Positions 48,419-60,437 of a stretch of 64,000 bases of DNA are shown here, piece by piece (position 1 is the stretch's first letter; each line of letters opens with the position of its first letter). Below the pieces are notes generated by a model. That model made no database searches and had not been told where the DNA came from. It saw only the letters and a list, made by a program, of their open reading frames with translations. Source of the DNA: Filobasidium wieringae (Eukaryota > Basidiomycota > Tremellomycetes > Filobasidiales > Filobasidiaceae); assembly GCA_001600055.1 (NCBI GenBank), contig BCIV01000018.1, positions 539,470 to 603,469 of the forward strand, read 5' to 3'. The translations under genes were made by a program, and so were the position numbers.

Positions 48419-48948
48419 CGTGAGGATGACGTCCGAGATAGAGTTTAGCTCGGATTCGCTCCAGTCGGTGAAATCGAGGGCGATAGGCGAGTCGAGATTC
48501 CTGGTCGCTGCTGGTCATCTCATCCACAGAGTACATCATCTCCATACAGCATACAGTGTAGTGCTACTCTGTACGGTACTACGGTATTCCTGCCACATCA
48601 CCTACGTCGAACCATCTCATTCTTCCCTGTTCCGGGTGAAATCAACGGGATCCATCCTCGCTCGCTCGCCCCGGACTTTGATCCGAAACCGACGACTTCC
48701 TTTCGATCGCTCAGTCTTCCCGTCAAAGTGAACGACCACACATCGCACAACCCGACGACTGTTTCTGGAATCATCGCCACCGAAACACGCGATAGATAAG
48801 ATCTCACCGTATCCATCACTCAGTTCAGTTTACTTCAGCTCGTATCGTCAGTCAGTCGTCCTTTACCTCATCTCACGTCTGAACTACCCTCACCGTTCAT
48901 CCGCTATACACTCTCCACCTTCAGACTACAACACATCACCTCTACACC

Positions 48949-49882
48949 ATGTCAGACCCTTCACCAAAGACAGCGTTGAAACGAAAGATCCTGGTCATGG
49001 GAAGTCGATCAGTCGGTACGTCCCGAAATCGCCTCACGCCTATTGGCTATCTCCCTGACCACTCGAACCGTTTCCGACCGTGATAGGCAAATCGTCCCTC
49101 ACTTCCCTCATCATGGACAACCAATTCAACGAGTCTTATTACCCTACCATCGAATCTACTTATCACAAGAATATCGTACATGAGGGTACCACGTACGATT
49201 GCGAAATCATCGATACTGCCGGACAAGTCCGTATCGCGATCCCTTTCGGCAAACCACCTTCCTTTACTGATTTCTACGACATTTCCCTCTATACAGGACG
49301 AGTATTCCCTGTTCAACCATAAATACGCCGTAGGGATTCACGGATACATCCTCGTCTACTCCATCGCGTCCAGACAGTCGTTCGAGATGATCCAGACGCT
49401 ACACGACAAGATCTTGGATTTCCAGGGGGTCGAGAAGGTCTGTTGCGTCGTTGTAGGGCAGAAGAGCGATTTGACTGGGGTCAGGTGAGCGATGGGTTGT
49501 CTCTCTATTGCGAACGGTATAGGTGAGGATGCTCATCTCTGCACGTGTGAACTAGACAAGTGAAGACGGACGAAGGAAGATCGGTAGCACAGAAGCTGGG
49601 GGCGACTTTCATCGAGACTTCCGCAAAGGATAACAAGAACGTTCGTACGTATCATCAAACCCTTTTCCCTCCACATACGTACCCTACTGCAGACTGACCA
49701 CTACCACCATGCTCCCTGCAGAACAAGTATTCGACCTCCTCATGGTGGAAATGCGAAGCGTCTTCAACCCACCTCAGGCGACCAAAGCGACCGGCTCCAA
49801 ATCGACAAAGAGCTCCGCCGGGACTCAGGCGGCCGCAGGGAACGGAAGCTGGCTCTGGGGCTGGTTTGGCGGGAAGAAATGA
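48949..49882 (+). CDS. Rheb small GTPase lacking a CaaX box
   Basis: Four or five exons give about 210 residues. The P-loop is GSRSVGKSS, whose arginine is the Rheb mark; then come PTIESTYHKN (switch I), DTAGQDEYSLFNHKY (switch II, rebuilt across an intron with a GTCCGT donor), GYILVYSIASRQSFE, VGQKSDL and ETSAKDNKN. Rheb activates TORC1 on endomembranes and normally needs C-terminal farnesylation. Here the frame ends GSWLWGWFGGKK with no cysteine in the last 15 residues, read directly from the plus strand at 49840-49882. No splice signal near the end offers an alternative CaaX tail. Membrane contact through the aromatic/basic tail is inference. Confidence 0.92.
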
Positions 49883-50202
49883 TCACGCGGACCGATCTCT
49901 GCGGTCATGTATGGGGTTTCGTTTTTTCGCTCAGGATTGGGAAATCGGGAATTCGCGAACGTCGGGCGAGATGTGATGTGATAATATTATATAGGCTGGA
50001 TCGCCAACTCTTTCTGCCTCGTTCGGTTCTGGGTCGGTGTGTAATCTATATCCTGTCGTGACTTCGGTACGCTCCGTCAGAACGATGACTACTGTTGGTC
50101 ATGCGGTTTCTTTTGTAGAATGGTTTGATATCAATATCGTAATGCAATCAATTATCATACATTGGGACCTTCTGATCCGTTCTACAGGTATCATCCCCGA
50201 CT

Positions 50203-51260
50203 TCATCCCTCGCGGATCAAAAGTAGCTTGCCAGTAGCTGTCAGCGTAGCCAGGACGTCTGCTGGAACATCTATCATCGACCCAGCTCGTACCTCCAGGC
50301 ACTTGATGTCGGTCGTAGCCAGGCTTATCAGAGAAGCCCATCTCCCTCGCGAATCTTCAGACCGCTCGTCTTCCGGACTGGACCGTACGAGCCAGTTATC
50401 ACGCCAATCTTTTCCCGAGTGTGAAAGCGATCTTATGGATCCGGAAGTATCGCGGCTGCTGAACCGGTGGTGGGAAGCGGGACGGGTTTCTCGTCCATTC
50501 GTGACTGTGATGGATAATCGATCGAGCCGGGGGAGGGGTTCGATCAGGTCCTTCACGAGATCTAGATCGTAAAGACTGCATGGCGGCAGCTTCAGAGAAT
50601 CCAGGGAGTGCCGGAACGGCAGAAGGAGGCTTGCAAGGCGTTTCAGGAGCGCGGCCTTCGGAGGGTCGCGCGACCGCGAACGGCAGAGACAGGGCAATTC
50701 GTCGTTCAAGTCGAGTCGAGTCAAGACATGATTCTTGACCATAAGGCTGGATGGTTCGTTCATTGCTAAAAGCTTCTCGAGGTCTCGTACGGTCACTCCA
50801 CTGAGCTCGAGAAGGCTTGATTTGGCTGTGCTTTGCCCTGCCTTGATGCGAATGGTAGCGGTGGAACCGATTGAACAACACATCAGGTGGAATGTGATGG
50901 ACCGCAGCCGTGGGAATTGCCGGATCTTGTCTCGCAAGACAAAGTCATCAGGGTGACAGGGTTTGTGTGCGGAGAGGAAGAGATTCTCGATAGCTGAAGC
51001 GTATAGATCACTGCGATACTGAACTGGACGTCAGCGCGACGTGATTTCCCTTCGAAGCTTCATGTACATACAGTGTAGGCTGACAAAGACCAAAAGTTTA
51101 CAGGTTCCGAGTCTTCGTCCCATGTCTGGTAGAGAAATCGTATGGAGGTGCGTAGACTTTCCCTGCTGACCCGTGTGCAAGCAGCAAGAGAAGGTCTGGA
51201 TAGATGACGAAAGATGTTGTCTCGCAATTCCTCGATCTGGAAGACCTGCTGAGCGTACAT
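50203..51260 (-). CDS. F-box-like protein
   Basis: Two exons. The first starts MYAQQVFQIEELRDNIFRHLS and continues SLAACTRVSRE, the pattern of an F-box, with the start chosen just before it. The GTATGT donor after AYT joins phase 0 to YRSDLYASAIENLFL. The second exon is leucine-rich in part (LLELSGVTVRDLEKLL, LRSITFHLM, LDRLSITVTNG) and ends KLLLIREG. Total about 330 residues. F-box proteins bind Skp1 in SCF ubiquitin ligases; the target is unknown. A longer frame back to 51533 exists but its first 90 residues lack protein character. Confidence 0.72.
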
Positions 51261-52783
51261 AATGTCCGGAATGGCAGATACCCAGGACTCAAGCGGTCTA
51301 TCTTGACCAGAGAAACAAAGGTCACTTGTCGATTGGCGCTGTATATATGTATCGCTGAAGACGAGCCAAAGATGAGATTCGGCCGACTGAAGTTTTATCT
51401 CAAGCCATCGCGGCTTATCTGATAATGATGGAAGCTTGAGTCGGGTTTCGCCCGAAACGGTCACGTGACTACATGTGGATTCATCAGATATATGCGTTTC
51501 ATCAGTCGTCATTGCGTTGTATGCCCAACGCACGCTAATGAGGTTGAATGAGTCCGTTCGGCTGAAGACAGACCGTAGACATAATGAATAACTTGATCCG
51601 GTCTTTGCCGAGTCGACAGAAATCGGAATACATGTTCAATGTACGGTATCCCAAGGAAGGGGAAAGCAGGCCCCTATTGTTGCCTGGGCACGTGAAACGC
51701 AATCCGAGCTGAAAGACAGCTATCGATACTCACGCTTGCTCTGATGAATGTGCATTGACAATGATCAATACGACATATCCTCTACCTTCTAGTGTTTGTG
51801 AGCCCGTGTTCCTTGACCTCCGTCGATACAACCTCATTGCACAATCAATGTCAGAACTTCGTCACGTGTCAAGCTGTAATAATAATCACACAGGTAGTAA
51901 TAAAGTGTAGGCTTGGCTAGTCTAGAAGCGTTGATTCGAGTACTTGTCTGTATATGTGTATGAGATCGAGTCTGCAGCTTCCGAGGTGTGATCGAGTTAG
52001 AGCGGAGCGTGAACCGAGCTCAGGGGCTTCTAAAGCCCCCGCTGAAGCTCGGATGATCCTCAACTACGATCGATAAACTCAAAATGAAGCATTGTGAATG
52101 AATTTCATGTGTTCCTTCCGATTCCGCTGGCAAAGCTTGACACCGAAGTAGCTCACGGTCCTGAGAATGCCAAGCACATCTGATCGACGGCCCGCCTGTT
52201 TGGTCACGCGCGAATGTCAGGCTTTTCCGGGATCGCATTTAGCGCCTGCTATCGGTTTCAAACATATCCTTTCCCTGTTCTCGTTAGCTTCGTCACTACC
52301 GTTGTTGCTAGAGATTCACATCAGATCGGTGCCAAGACGTTTGATATAGCTAATTAGAGATTATGTACGAAAATCCCGCTGTCCGTCTGGAAGCGAACGC
52401 GGATAATGCGTTTCCACATGCTAAACATTGTAAGCGCTGAATACTTCCATGAGCAAATCATATAGTAGAATGAATGCGAGCAAAGAAGAACAATTCTTCA
52501 ACATCAATCAATTTGGCTCCCCTTCGGTTGCTCCACTACGGGAGACTGGCGTTGTGAACCGTTCCAGGACTGGACTCATTCCTTGTCAGTTGCCTTCAAT
52601 TCATTTAGTCGAATGACCGTTTGTCTGATGGAGCTGGCTATTGCTCAGGTGACAAGATGTGATCGCATTTCACAGAAAGGCATAAATATCCAGCCAGATT
52701 GCCTTCGTCAACGATGATAAACCAGAACTTGGGAAATTCATCGCTATCCCAAACAGACATCAGTCCGATCGAATACCTTCCAG
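51261..52783. other. Long intergenic stretch, 1.5 kb
   Basis: Lies between divergent starts of the F-box gene and the cysteine-rich gene. It has no coding frame above 72 codons except the extension of the F-box frame to 51533. It contains two CACGTG boxes (51462 and 51863) and a T/C-rich stretch. Its length suggests a large regulatory region for the secreted protein gene. Confidence 0.4.
51461..51468. promoter_or_regulatory. TCACGTGA palindrome upstream of the F-box gene
   Basis: Lies 201 bases upstream of the chosen F-box start, in GGTCACGTGACT. Confidence 0.35.
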
Positions 52784-54787
52784 ATGATCTTCAACCTCGC
52801 CAACTCTTTGGCTTTGGGCTTGCTAGCGTTTGCAATCCCCTCCGCCGCGACTCCAGTTCCGGCAGACGGGCACATTGCTCGTCGTACGGTCGACGACAAG
52901 TGTTCCTACATTCAGAAGAACGGTATAGACTTTGGTTGCGTTTGCAGCTCCACCAAGTCTTTCTCGTACAACTTCGACTTCGACTTCAACTCCTTGGGTC
53001 TGTTCGATATCGATTTAAGCTACGGTATCACCAAGTACCCCTCCGGATGTAGGCCTACATGTGATGTGAGTACGACTCAAGTTGAGAAGTAGACCCGCGC
53101 GCGATATTGATTTGAGGTGATGTAGGACAAGAAATGGGATTGTCCTTTCGGATCTGATGGTCACGGTGTAAGTTTCGATAAACAAAGCGGCTCTGCCAAA
53201 ACTGACAGGATTCTTTGCCTCTTATAGGGTTGTAAAGAGCCGAACAAGTGTCCCGAAAAACAATGGTGGAGCAATGACAAGTGTTGTCCTTGGGGTACCT
53301 CGAACATGAATGGTGTTTGGTATGTTCTGTGCGGGCGGATCGAGGCCACAAAGAACTGATTCCAGCCATTGTAGTTGTCCCAAAGGTTGTTACGTCGAGG
53401 GTGGAAAATGTCACGTCCCTACCCCTAAGCCGACTTGCCCCGAGCATTCCAAGCCTGATGGGAAGGACTGCAAGTGTGACATTGGGTGAGTCTATCGCGC
53501 GCGTGTCTGAAGCTTGGCGAAACTCACACGTATCCCCGGCAGCTACGAGAAGAACAAGTGGGGCAAGTGCGATCCTATCAAATGCCCGATCGAAGGTCAG
53601 AAATTCAACGGCCACGAATGCAAGTGCCCCGACGATAAGCCATTGATCAAAGACAACAAGTGCTACGCCAAACCCAAGTGCACCGTTAAATATCAAGAAT
53701 ACGATGGTCACGAATGCAAGTGCCCCGCGGACAAACCTTGGATCGAGCACGACGAATGCAAACCTAACCCCAAATGTCCTGTCAAGTATCAGGAGTTCAA
53801 CGGCCACGAATGTAAATGCCCCGCGGACAAACCTTGGATCGAACATGATGAGTGCAAGCCTATCCCCAAGTGTCCCGTCAAGTACCAGGAATTCAACGGC
53901 CACGAATGTAAATGCCCTGATGACAAACCTTGGATCGAACACAACGAGTGCAAGGCATGTCCTGGAAAGTACCAGATCTTCAACGGGCATGAGTGCGTCT
54001 GTCCTCCAGAGAAGCCTATCTTTGAGCACAACGAGTGCAAGCCCAAGCCTAAATGTGACATCAAGGGACAATCTTACAACGGACACGAGTGCGTATGTCC
54101 TAAAGAGAAGCCCTTGGTTGAACACAACGAGTGCAAAGCATGCATGGTCGAAGGCCAGACCTTTAACGGACACGAGTGTGTTTGTCCTGCGGAGTACCCT
54201 CTGATCAAGGACAATAAATGTGTCAAAGAGGAGCCCAAGTGTACCGTCAAAGGTCAGACTTACAATGGTCACGAGTGTGTCTGTCCCGCCGACCTTCCAG
54301 ACATCAAGGACAACAAGTGTATTCCTAAGTGTACCGGAGGCAAAGAGTATAACGGTCACGAATGCGCTTGTCCCAAAGAGTGAGCGATTGCCTTCAACCC
54401 TGACCTGAACACAGCGCTAATAAGGTATACTCCTCGTTATGACAGTCAAGAAGAAGAACATGGAGTATGCAAGCCCAAACAGCCTGTTTGCAAAGACACC
54501 GAGACTTGGTGCAAGACCAAGTGTTGCCCCAAGGGATACGACGAGGACCAATGGGGTAACTGTAAACCCAAGCCGCAGCAATGCAAGTGGGGTCAGAAAT
54601 GGGCCAAGACCAAATGTTGTCCTACGTACCAGGAGGAAGATGAGCACGGTAACTGCAAGTGTCCCAAAGAGTAAGTCGGATCAAGCCCTGAATGGCGTGA
54701 GATCTTACCGCTCAGCGTTATATTCCCTTTAGTTCGCTCTGGACTGGTTCCGTATGCAAGATCAAGTCCATCCTCGGCGGCTTGTAA
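52784..54787 (+). CDS. Secreted cysteine-rich protein with nine tandem 4-Cys repeats
   Basis: Seven exons, all with clear GTGAGT/GTAAGT-like donors. The signal peptide is MIFNLANSLALGLLAF...SAATP, followed by a Kex2-like ARR site. A Cys-rich N-terminal part follows (FGCVCSSTKSFSYNFDFDF, WDCPFG, CCPKGCYVEGGKC). Exon 5 (53542-54379) encodes nine units of about 29-38 residues, each with C-x(5-8)-Y/F-[ND]-GHEC-x-CP and a later C: for example VKYQEFNGHECKCPADKPW. Units 2-4 are nearly identical. Two further degenerate units contain TKCCPKGY and TKCCPTYQ. The end is KIKSILGGL. It is Lys/Glu-rich, with no GPI signal or membrane helix. No known domain is recognised; it is likely extracellular, wall- or matrix-associated (inference). 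Confidence 0.85.
53565..54350 (+). repeat. Coding tandem repeat, nine copies of about 90 bases
   Basis: Each copy contains a conserved AACGGCCACGAATG-like block (NGHEC). Copies at 53780-53960 are almost identical in DNA, pointing to recent duplication or conversion; the later copies diverge in third positions. Confidence 0.85.
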
Positions 54788-55307
54788 ACGGTCCAACCTT
54801 ATAGCGACCAGATTCAACACCGCTAGATCTGTCGATATCAACTCGGTTCAGAAATAATCAGCGGAAAGGAAATCAAGAGCGGAAAAAGGAAAACTGTAAC
54901 AAGCGTAAAATGTAAAAGCCAACTGGTCTGGAAAGGAAATGTAACAATTGGAAACACAGTGTAACTCAATATGCGATTATAATGGTACTTCTGCCAACGA
55001 TCTAGCTCAAGTCGACCGCTCAGGCGGCCATTTTGTCGACATAAGAAGATTGATAGTTTTGGGTCGAACAACATGGTGATGGAGAATGTGCGGTACCGAT
55101 ACAGATAAAGGTGTGATTACAGATCGAGTTCGAGCTTGAGATAGTTTCTCGGGCGGTTGTATGTGAGATGGCCGTAAGCTTGTGGGTCCGGTTAAAGTTG
55201 AGAAATTAGGAATTGAGATCGTCAATGCACGATAGGGTGAAACGAGATGACGAGATGGTTGAAAGGGGATTATAGTCGGGTGATTGCTTTTGAGTCCTAT
55301 ATACCGA

Positions 55308-55949
55308 TTATATTGTTAGTAACGGTAGTAACCAGGACATAACGGGTTCCACTTGACGTACGAGGGGAGTGCCTGTTCGAAATATCGAGACGAGGACATC
55401 ATTCAGCTCAGCGAGTCGAAACAGCCGGGCTATATCACTGACCATCTGGAGCGATACCGTTAGCAGCCAAGATCTGATTATGCCTGATCAAACGAGCTTG
55501 ATCGAAATTACACCTGTTGATGGCCCTATCCACAGACATATGTATCAGCACGACCACAAAAGGAGATCCATCCAAAGCGTTTTGAGTCTACTCACATGAT
55601 CCTCCTCACTTCCTCTACACCCTCCGCATCCAGCCCAACCCTGCCCTCTCCACTCCCACTAGCCATGTTCTGTCCTTCCACGTCAAAGCTCCCGCTAGTC
55701 ATCCCGGCTGCAGCCTGGTCAGCAAAGGAGTAAGATTGGAGGGGTTGGTAGTTGGCCATGTAGGCTGTCAAGCGGGTTGGGATGCAGGGGAAGATGAGAG
55801 GAAGGACTCTGGCTCGTTTGTAGATGACGACTAAGGGTGTGTCGGGGATTCAATTCGATGTGCAGGAGACTGTTGATATCGTAAGAGCACGTTCACTTAC
55901 GGAAAACGAGTACGAGGAAGATGCTAAAAGCGGAAATGTGCAGGTACAT
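55308..55949 (-). CDS. Small single-pass membrane protein, unknown function
   Basis: Four small exons join in phase. MYLHISAFSIFLVLVF then LVIYKRARVLPLIFPCIPTRLTAYMANYQP forms a hydrophobic N-terminal segment. AAAGMTSGSFDVEGQN and a Gly/Glu-rich stretch follow, then EEVRRIMCNFDQARLIRHNQILAANGIAPDGTPL. Total about 140 residues. The segment ILAANGIAPDGTPL has the look of a conserved motif, but I cannot name the family. The last exon ends SWLLPLLTI and may be spliced differently. All junctions have GT-AG signals. Confidence 0.55.
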
Positions 55950-56164
55950 CGCTATTCGACTGCTCTGTTGGATCCCTTTAGGGTGATGAGTCTAAGCCTT
56001 GTACAGATGAGCAGCTGAATGAGCTTGAGGATTCTTTGGGTGCCGACGTGATATGAACAAGTCGAGAAAGGGAAGGGAAGGTCACCGTCGTGGTCTTTCT
56101 TGGTCACGCTCAGCGCGCAGTCAGACGGGGATTGACCAGACTGCGAATTGCGCACAAAAAGATA

Positions 56165-56200
56165 TTCGTTCGTTCGTTCGTTGGTTGGTTCGTTCGTTCC
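56165..56200. repeat. TTCG/TTGG tetranucleotide repeat
   Basis: Eight to nine units, just downstream of the YAF9 stop and so probably in its 3' UTR. Confidence 0.7.
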
Positions 56201-56244
56201 ACTATGTGTGGATATATACAACATCGATTCCTCTCTACTATCCT

Positions 56245-57703
56245 CTACGACGCTGCCGTAGAAGTGGCGTTGGTTACCGGGGCTGGAGTCGGGGCGGGAA
56301 CGACGACCCCTGCCGCTGTGACCGCAGCGATCTCATCCTTTAACTGTTGAGCTTCCGTCTCGAGCTCGATCAGCTTTTGCCTAATCACGTTTGAAGAGGA
56401 TCAACACCACGTATCACTGTGGATCGATTATCAAACGCGTCAGACTCACCTCCACCGATCCATCTCCTCGATCAACCCTTTTCTGCCATTCTCCATCATC
56501 TCCCATTCCCCCCTTTCCAACTCTTTTGTGAATTCGAGAGGAACCCCGGCACTCCCCCTATCCACACCTAATACCGCGCCTTCCCCCTCGCTCTGACCTT
56601 TTCTTATACTTTGTTCCGGTAAGGGCGTTTCAGGGTGGGCGATGAGGAGTTGATAGAACTGGTGGGTGGGATCGGTGAATACGAACTGATCGTATTGCCA
56701 AGAATGTACCGGTAGAGGATTTATGGCGGGTTGTCCGGAAGGGTTCGTAGGGTTGGAACCGGGTGGGTCGATAGGACGAGCCATCATGATCTCCGATTTA
56801 GGAACGACCGATTCCGATCTATTCCTCTCCCCCGCATCGTCCGTTTCATCCTTGGTCTCGACGGTCTCGGGATCCTGCATCTCCACATCCCCCACCCCTT
56901 CTGATCCGGCTGGTCGAGGAGTCCCCTCCGTTCCAGCTTCCGTTTCCACCTCGATCCGTACGCTATCATCGAGTTCCGTCCCCGCCCTAGAATTCCCGAT
57001 CGTCTCCACACCCGGAGTCCCAGTGGATTCCGGGAGAGGCGTTTCCACCTCCCTATTCGATCCTCCAGGTCGCTCAGCGTTTGGAAGAGGACCGGTGAGT
57101 ACCGGACCCCAATGATGTAATTTCAGATTATGCACAAAGGTTATGGTCTTCTCGCCTGTCTCTGGTTGAAATTGAACTCGGATGTTTAGAGGAAATTCTC
57201 CCCAACCTGTTTCCGTTATCCTATAAGGAGGTTTGTCCACGGCTGTCGGGGAGACAAGAACTTCAGCATTCAATCGAAAGAGAAAGCACGCATGCATGGA
57301 CGCAGAACCGATCACGGACCTCGATTAGGGGAAGGATAAGTCTCGTGTAACCTAAAAGTGATCCTCTTGACCAACCAACTCAAATCGTCCTGTCCTCCCG
57401 TGATGAAATCCTCATCCTCTTCGACGACATCTTCCGGTCTCGCGACCCCCTTGCCCTTTCCCTTTTTCAATCGAGGTGGAGGAGTGGTAGCTGATTGTAA
57501 GAAGACAGTCCATCTATGAGTATGTCCTGGTGGAGCTAGCTCGGCTTCTGAGGGGGAGAGGAGTCGGGCGTGTGAGCCGTAGACGATGGAACGGTGGATT
57601 TGAATGCCCTGGGAGAGAGGAGGAATGAGGAGGTTGAACGACGAGATGGATCGATACGGCAATGGCGGGAACGTACTTTTTTTCGCTCAGTCAATGATGA
57701 CAT
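56245..57703 (-). CDS. YAF9: YEATS-domain protein Yaf9/GAS41
   Basis: Reader of acylated histone H3, shared by the SWR1 remodeller and the NuA4 acetyltransferase. Four exons: a 27-base first exon (MSSLTERKK), then GIQIHRSIVYGSHARLL, HTHRWTVFLQSA, LSWLVKRITFRLHETYPSPNR, ITETGWGEFPLNIRVQF and FVHNLKLHHWGP, the complete YEATS fold. About 130 residues rich in Glu, Thr and Pro follow; then HSWQYDQFVFTDPTHQFYQLL resumes the family, and a coiled coil (EEMDRWRQKLIELETEAQQLKDEI) ends the protein before an Ala/Pro tail. The total is about 430 residues against about 225 in yeast. Two more acidic runs lie in the YEATS loop (VVEEDED). Confidence 0.92.
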
Positions 57704-57975
57704 CTTGTTTGCATTTGATTTCCAGTGGTCTTGCTACCCTGTTTATATCTTCTTCATAGCTCAACGAGATTTGATGAGGGAGGAGAGTAGGAATCGACTA
57801 CGAATGGATCTCCCTAGTAAACTCACTTGAGCTCAGACCCCTCGACCCTTGACTCGATATTAACTTTATCAACAAAACAACCAATCCTCGCTATATCAAC
57901 CAGATCGCCTCCCATCTCCACCACCTCGATACCTTGTTTCCCTCCACTCTCACACCCTTCAAACTAGCTACCAAG

Positions 57976-58972
<997 letters not shown>

Positions 58973-59060
58973 TCGGGTTTGTAAGATGAGGTTTATATTG
59001 CATGGTCATTACTTTGGGTCTACGATGTACGATTCAGCGATGGTAGCACCTGTTCTCTGA

Positions 59061-59068
59061 TCACGTGA
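59061..59068. promoter_or_regulatory. TCACGTGA palindrome upstream of PXMP4
   Basis: Lies in TGATCACGTGACT, 125 bases upstream of the PXMP4-like start. Confidence 0.4.
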
Positions 59069-59192
59069 CTGTTGAGTTTACCGGGAACTCGCCGGTTATA
59101 ACAGGGCGATCCTCGTAATCGACCTGCTCAACATTCGACCTCGCTCTCCCTCGAGATCACTCGCTCACACCATTTCTCATCCATCCATCACC

Positions 59193-60298
59193 ATGTCATC
59201 GCTCTCTTCCATCTTGCTAGAGTGAGCCCCATCGAAAAGCCAGCTAGCTTTTTACCCTAGCTAACCACGATCATTTTAGCCCGAAATACCATGATCTCTT
59301 GTCCATCATCAAAGGCGCACGTAACGGTTTCGTATATGGCTGCAAGATTCGCAAGTAACATGCCTTATCGCACCTAACAAACACGACTAACAACCTCTCT
59401 CGACCTCGTTACAGGCTTCCCTCATGCCCTCGTGATGACCCTCTTATTCTCAAACCGACCATGGCCAGCAAAGATCAAAGCGATCTACACGGCCACTTTG
59501 ACTCATGCCAAAAATCTGGCAAAGTTCGTCACTGTCTACAAGGTCTTGTTGATCCTTCAACGTAGGATCAGGGATGGAGCGGGAGTAGGAGCTGGGGAGA
59601 GTGGGGGAAAGGTTAGAGGGGAGAAGGGGTTGGATACTTTCGTGGCTGGGTTGATTGGGGGGTGGTGGGTCTTTGGGGAGAGGACGGCAGTGAGTGTCGT
59701 GTGCCAATCTGCCGTGACGAGTTCTGATCATCTTTTCGTCTCTACTGTTCACAGATCAATGAACAAGTGAGTCTCGCACCCCCACCTTTTCCCGCTCCAG
59801 ACCTGACACCCACTTCACTCCCAGATCGTACTCTACGTCTCATCCCGAGTCCTAGCCTCCTTCCTTCCCCGTCTCCTCTCCTCCTCAACCCCCTCCCTCC
59901 CTTCGAACCACTCCCCCACTTCCTCCACGTCCACACTCCGCACGACCATCTCATCCTATCTCCCTTCAAACTTACAACCCCTCTCCCCCCTTCCCCCTCT
60001 GACATCCAGGGCAGCAAACCCAAAACCAATCCCACCGGCCGACACCCCCTTTGCCCTCTTCGCCGCACTCAGTTGGGGATTGGTCATGTATGTATACAGG
60101 AACAGAGGGGAGAGGTTACAACCGGGTATGGTCAACAGCATGTGTGAGTTAGAACGAATCTCTTCCTCCCTTGAGCAGAGATGTCGAGTATATTGTTGAT
60201 CGCACTTTTTCTTGGTATGGTGCGACTGGGTAGCTTACCTCTATAGGGACTCGGAATGGTGGGATGGTTTGAAGACTCTAGTGTGGCACAACAAGTGA
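59193..60298 (+). CDS. Peroxisomal membrane protein 4 (PXMP4/PMP24)
   Basis: A Tim17-family membrane protein of peroxisomes. Five exons. MSSLSSILLDPKYHDLLSIIKGARNGFVYGCKIRFPHAL is assembled over two introns, the second a GC-AG intron (59351-59414). Then come KAIYTATLTHAKNLAKFVTVYKVLL, FVAGLIGGWWVFGERTAINEQIVLYVSSRV, FALFAALSWGLVMYVYRN and a final SEWWDGLKTLVWHNK. The order and the GARNG...KIR.PHALVM motif match PXMP4. A Ser/Pro-rich insert of about 40 residues separates the third and last hydrophobic parts. The human protein is a Pex19 cargo; its biochemical role is not settled. Confidence 0.9.
59351..59414 (+). other. GC-AG intron in PXMP4
   Basis: The donor is the consensus GCAAGT and the acceptor TTACAG. 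It restores KIRFPHALVM, a conserved PXMP4 segment; no GT donor gives the same frame. Confidence 0.8.
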
Positions 60299-60437
60299 TC
60301 CTGAGGTTCGGGACATCGAGGCTGGAAGGGACAGGATATTGTATCGATTACATCGTGCATGCATGTATATAGGAAGAAGCATTTGATTCCCATAATCTCG
60401 ACCTTTCTACGAAACCACTTCGATCCAGACCCCACGC

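Noticed and set aside
51261..51533. Longer N-terminus for the F-box protein
   Set aside because: The F-box begins right after the methionine at 51260. The upstream residues look like translated leader, and the extension crosses a TCACGTGA promoter-type element.
53704..54204. 166-codon frame overlapping the Cys-rich gene
   Set aside because: It is the +1 shadow of the tandem repeat: repetitive Asn/Ser/Thr text without cysteines.
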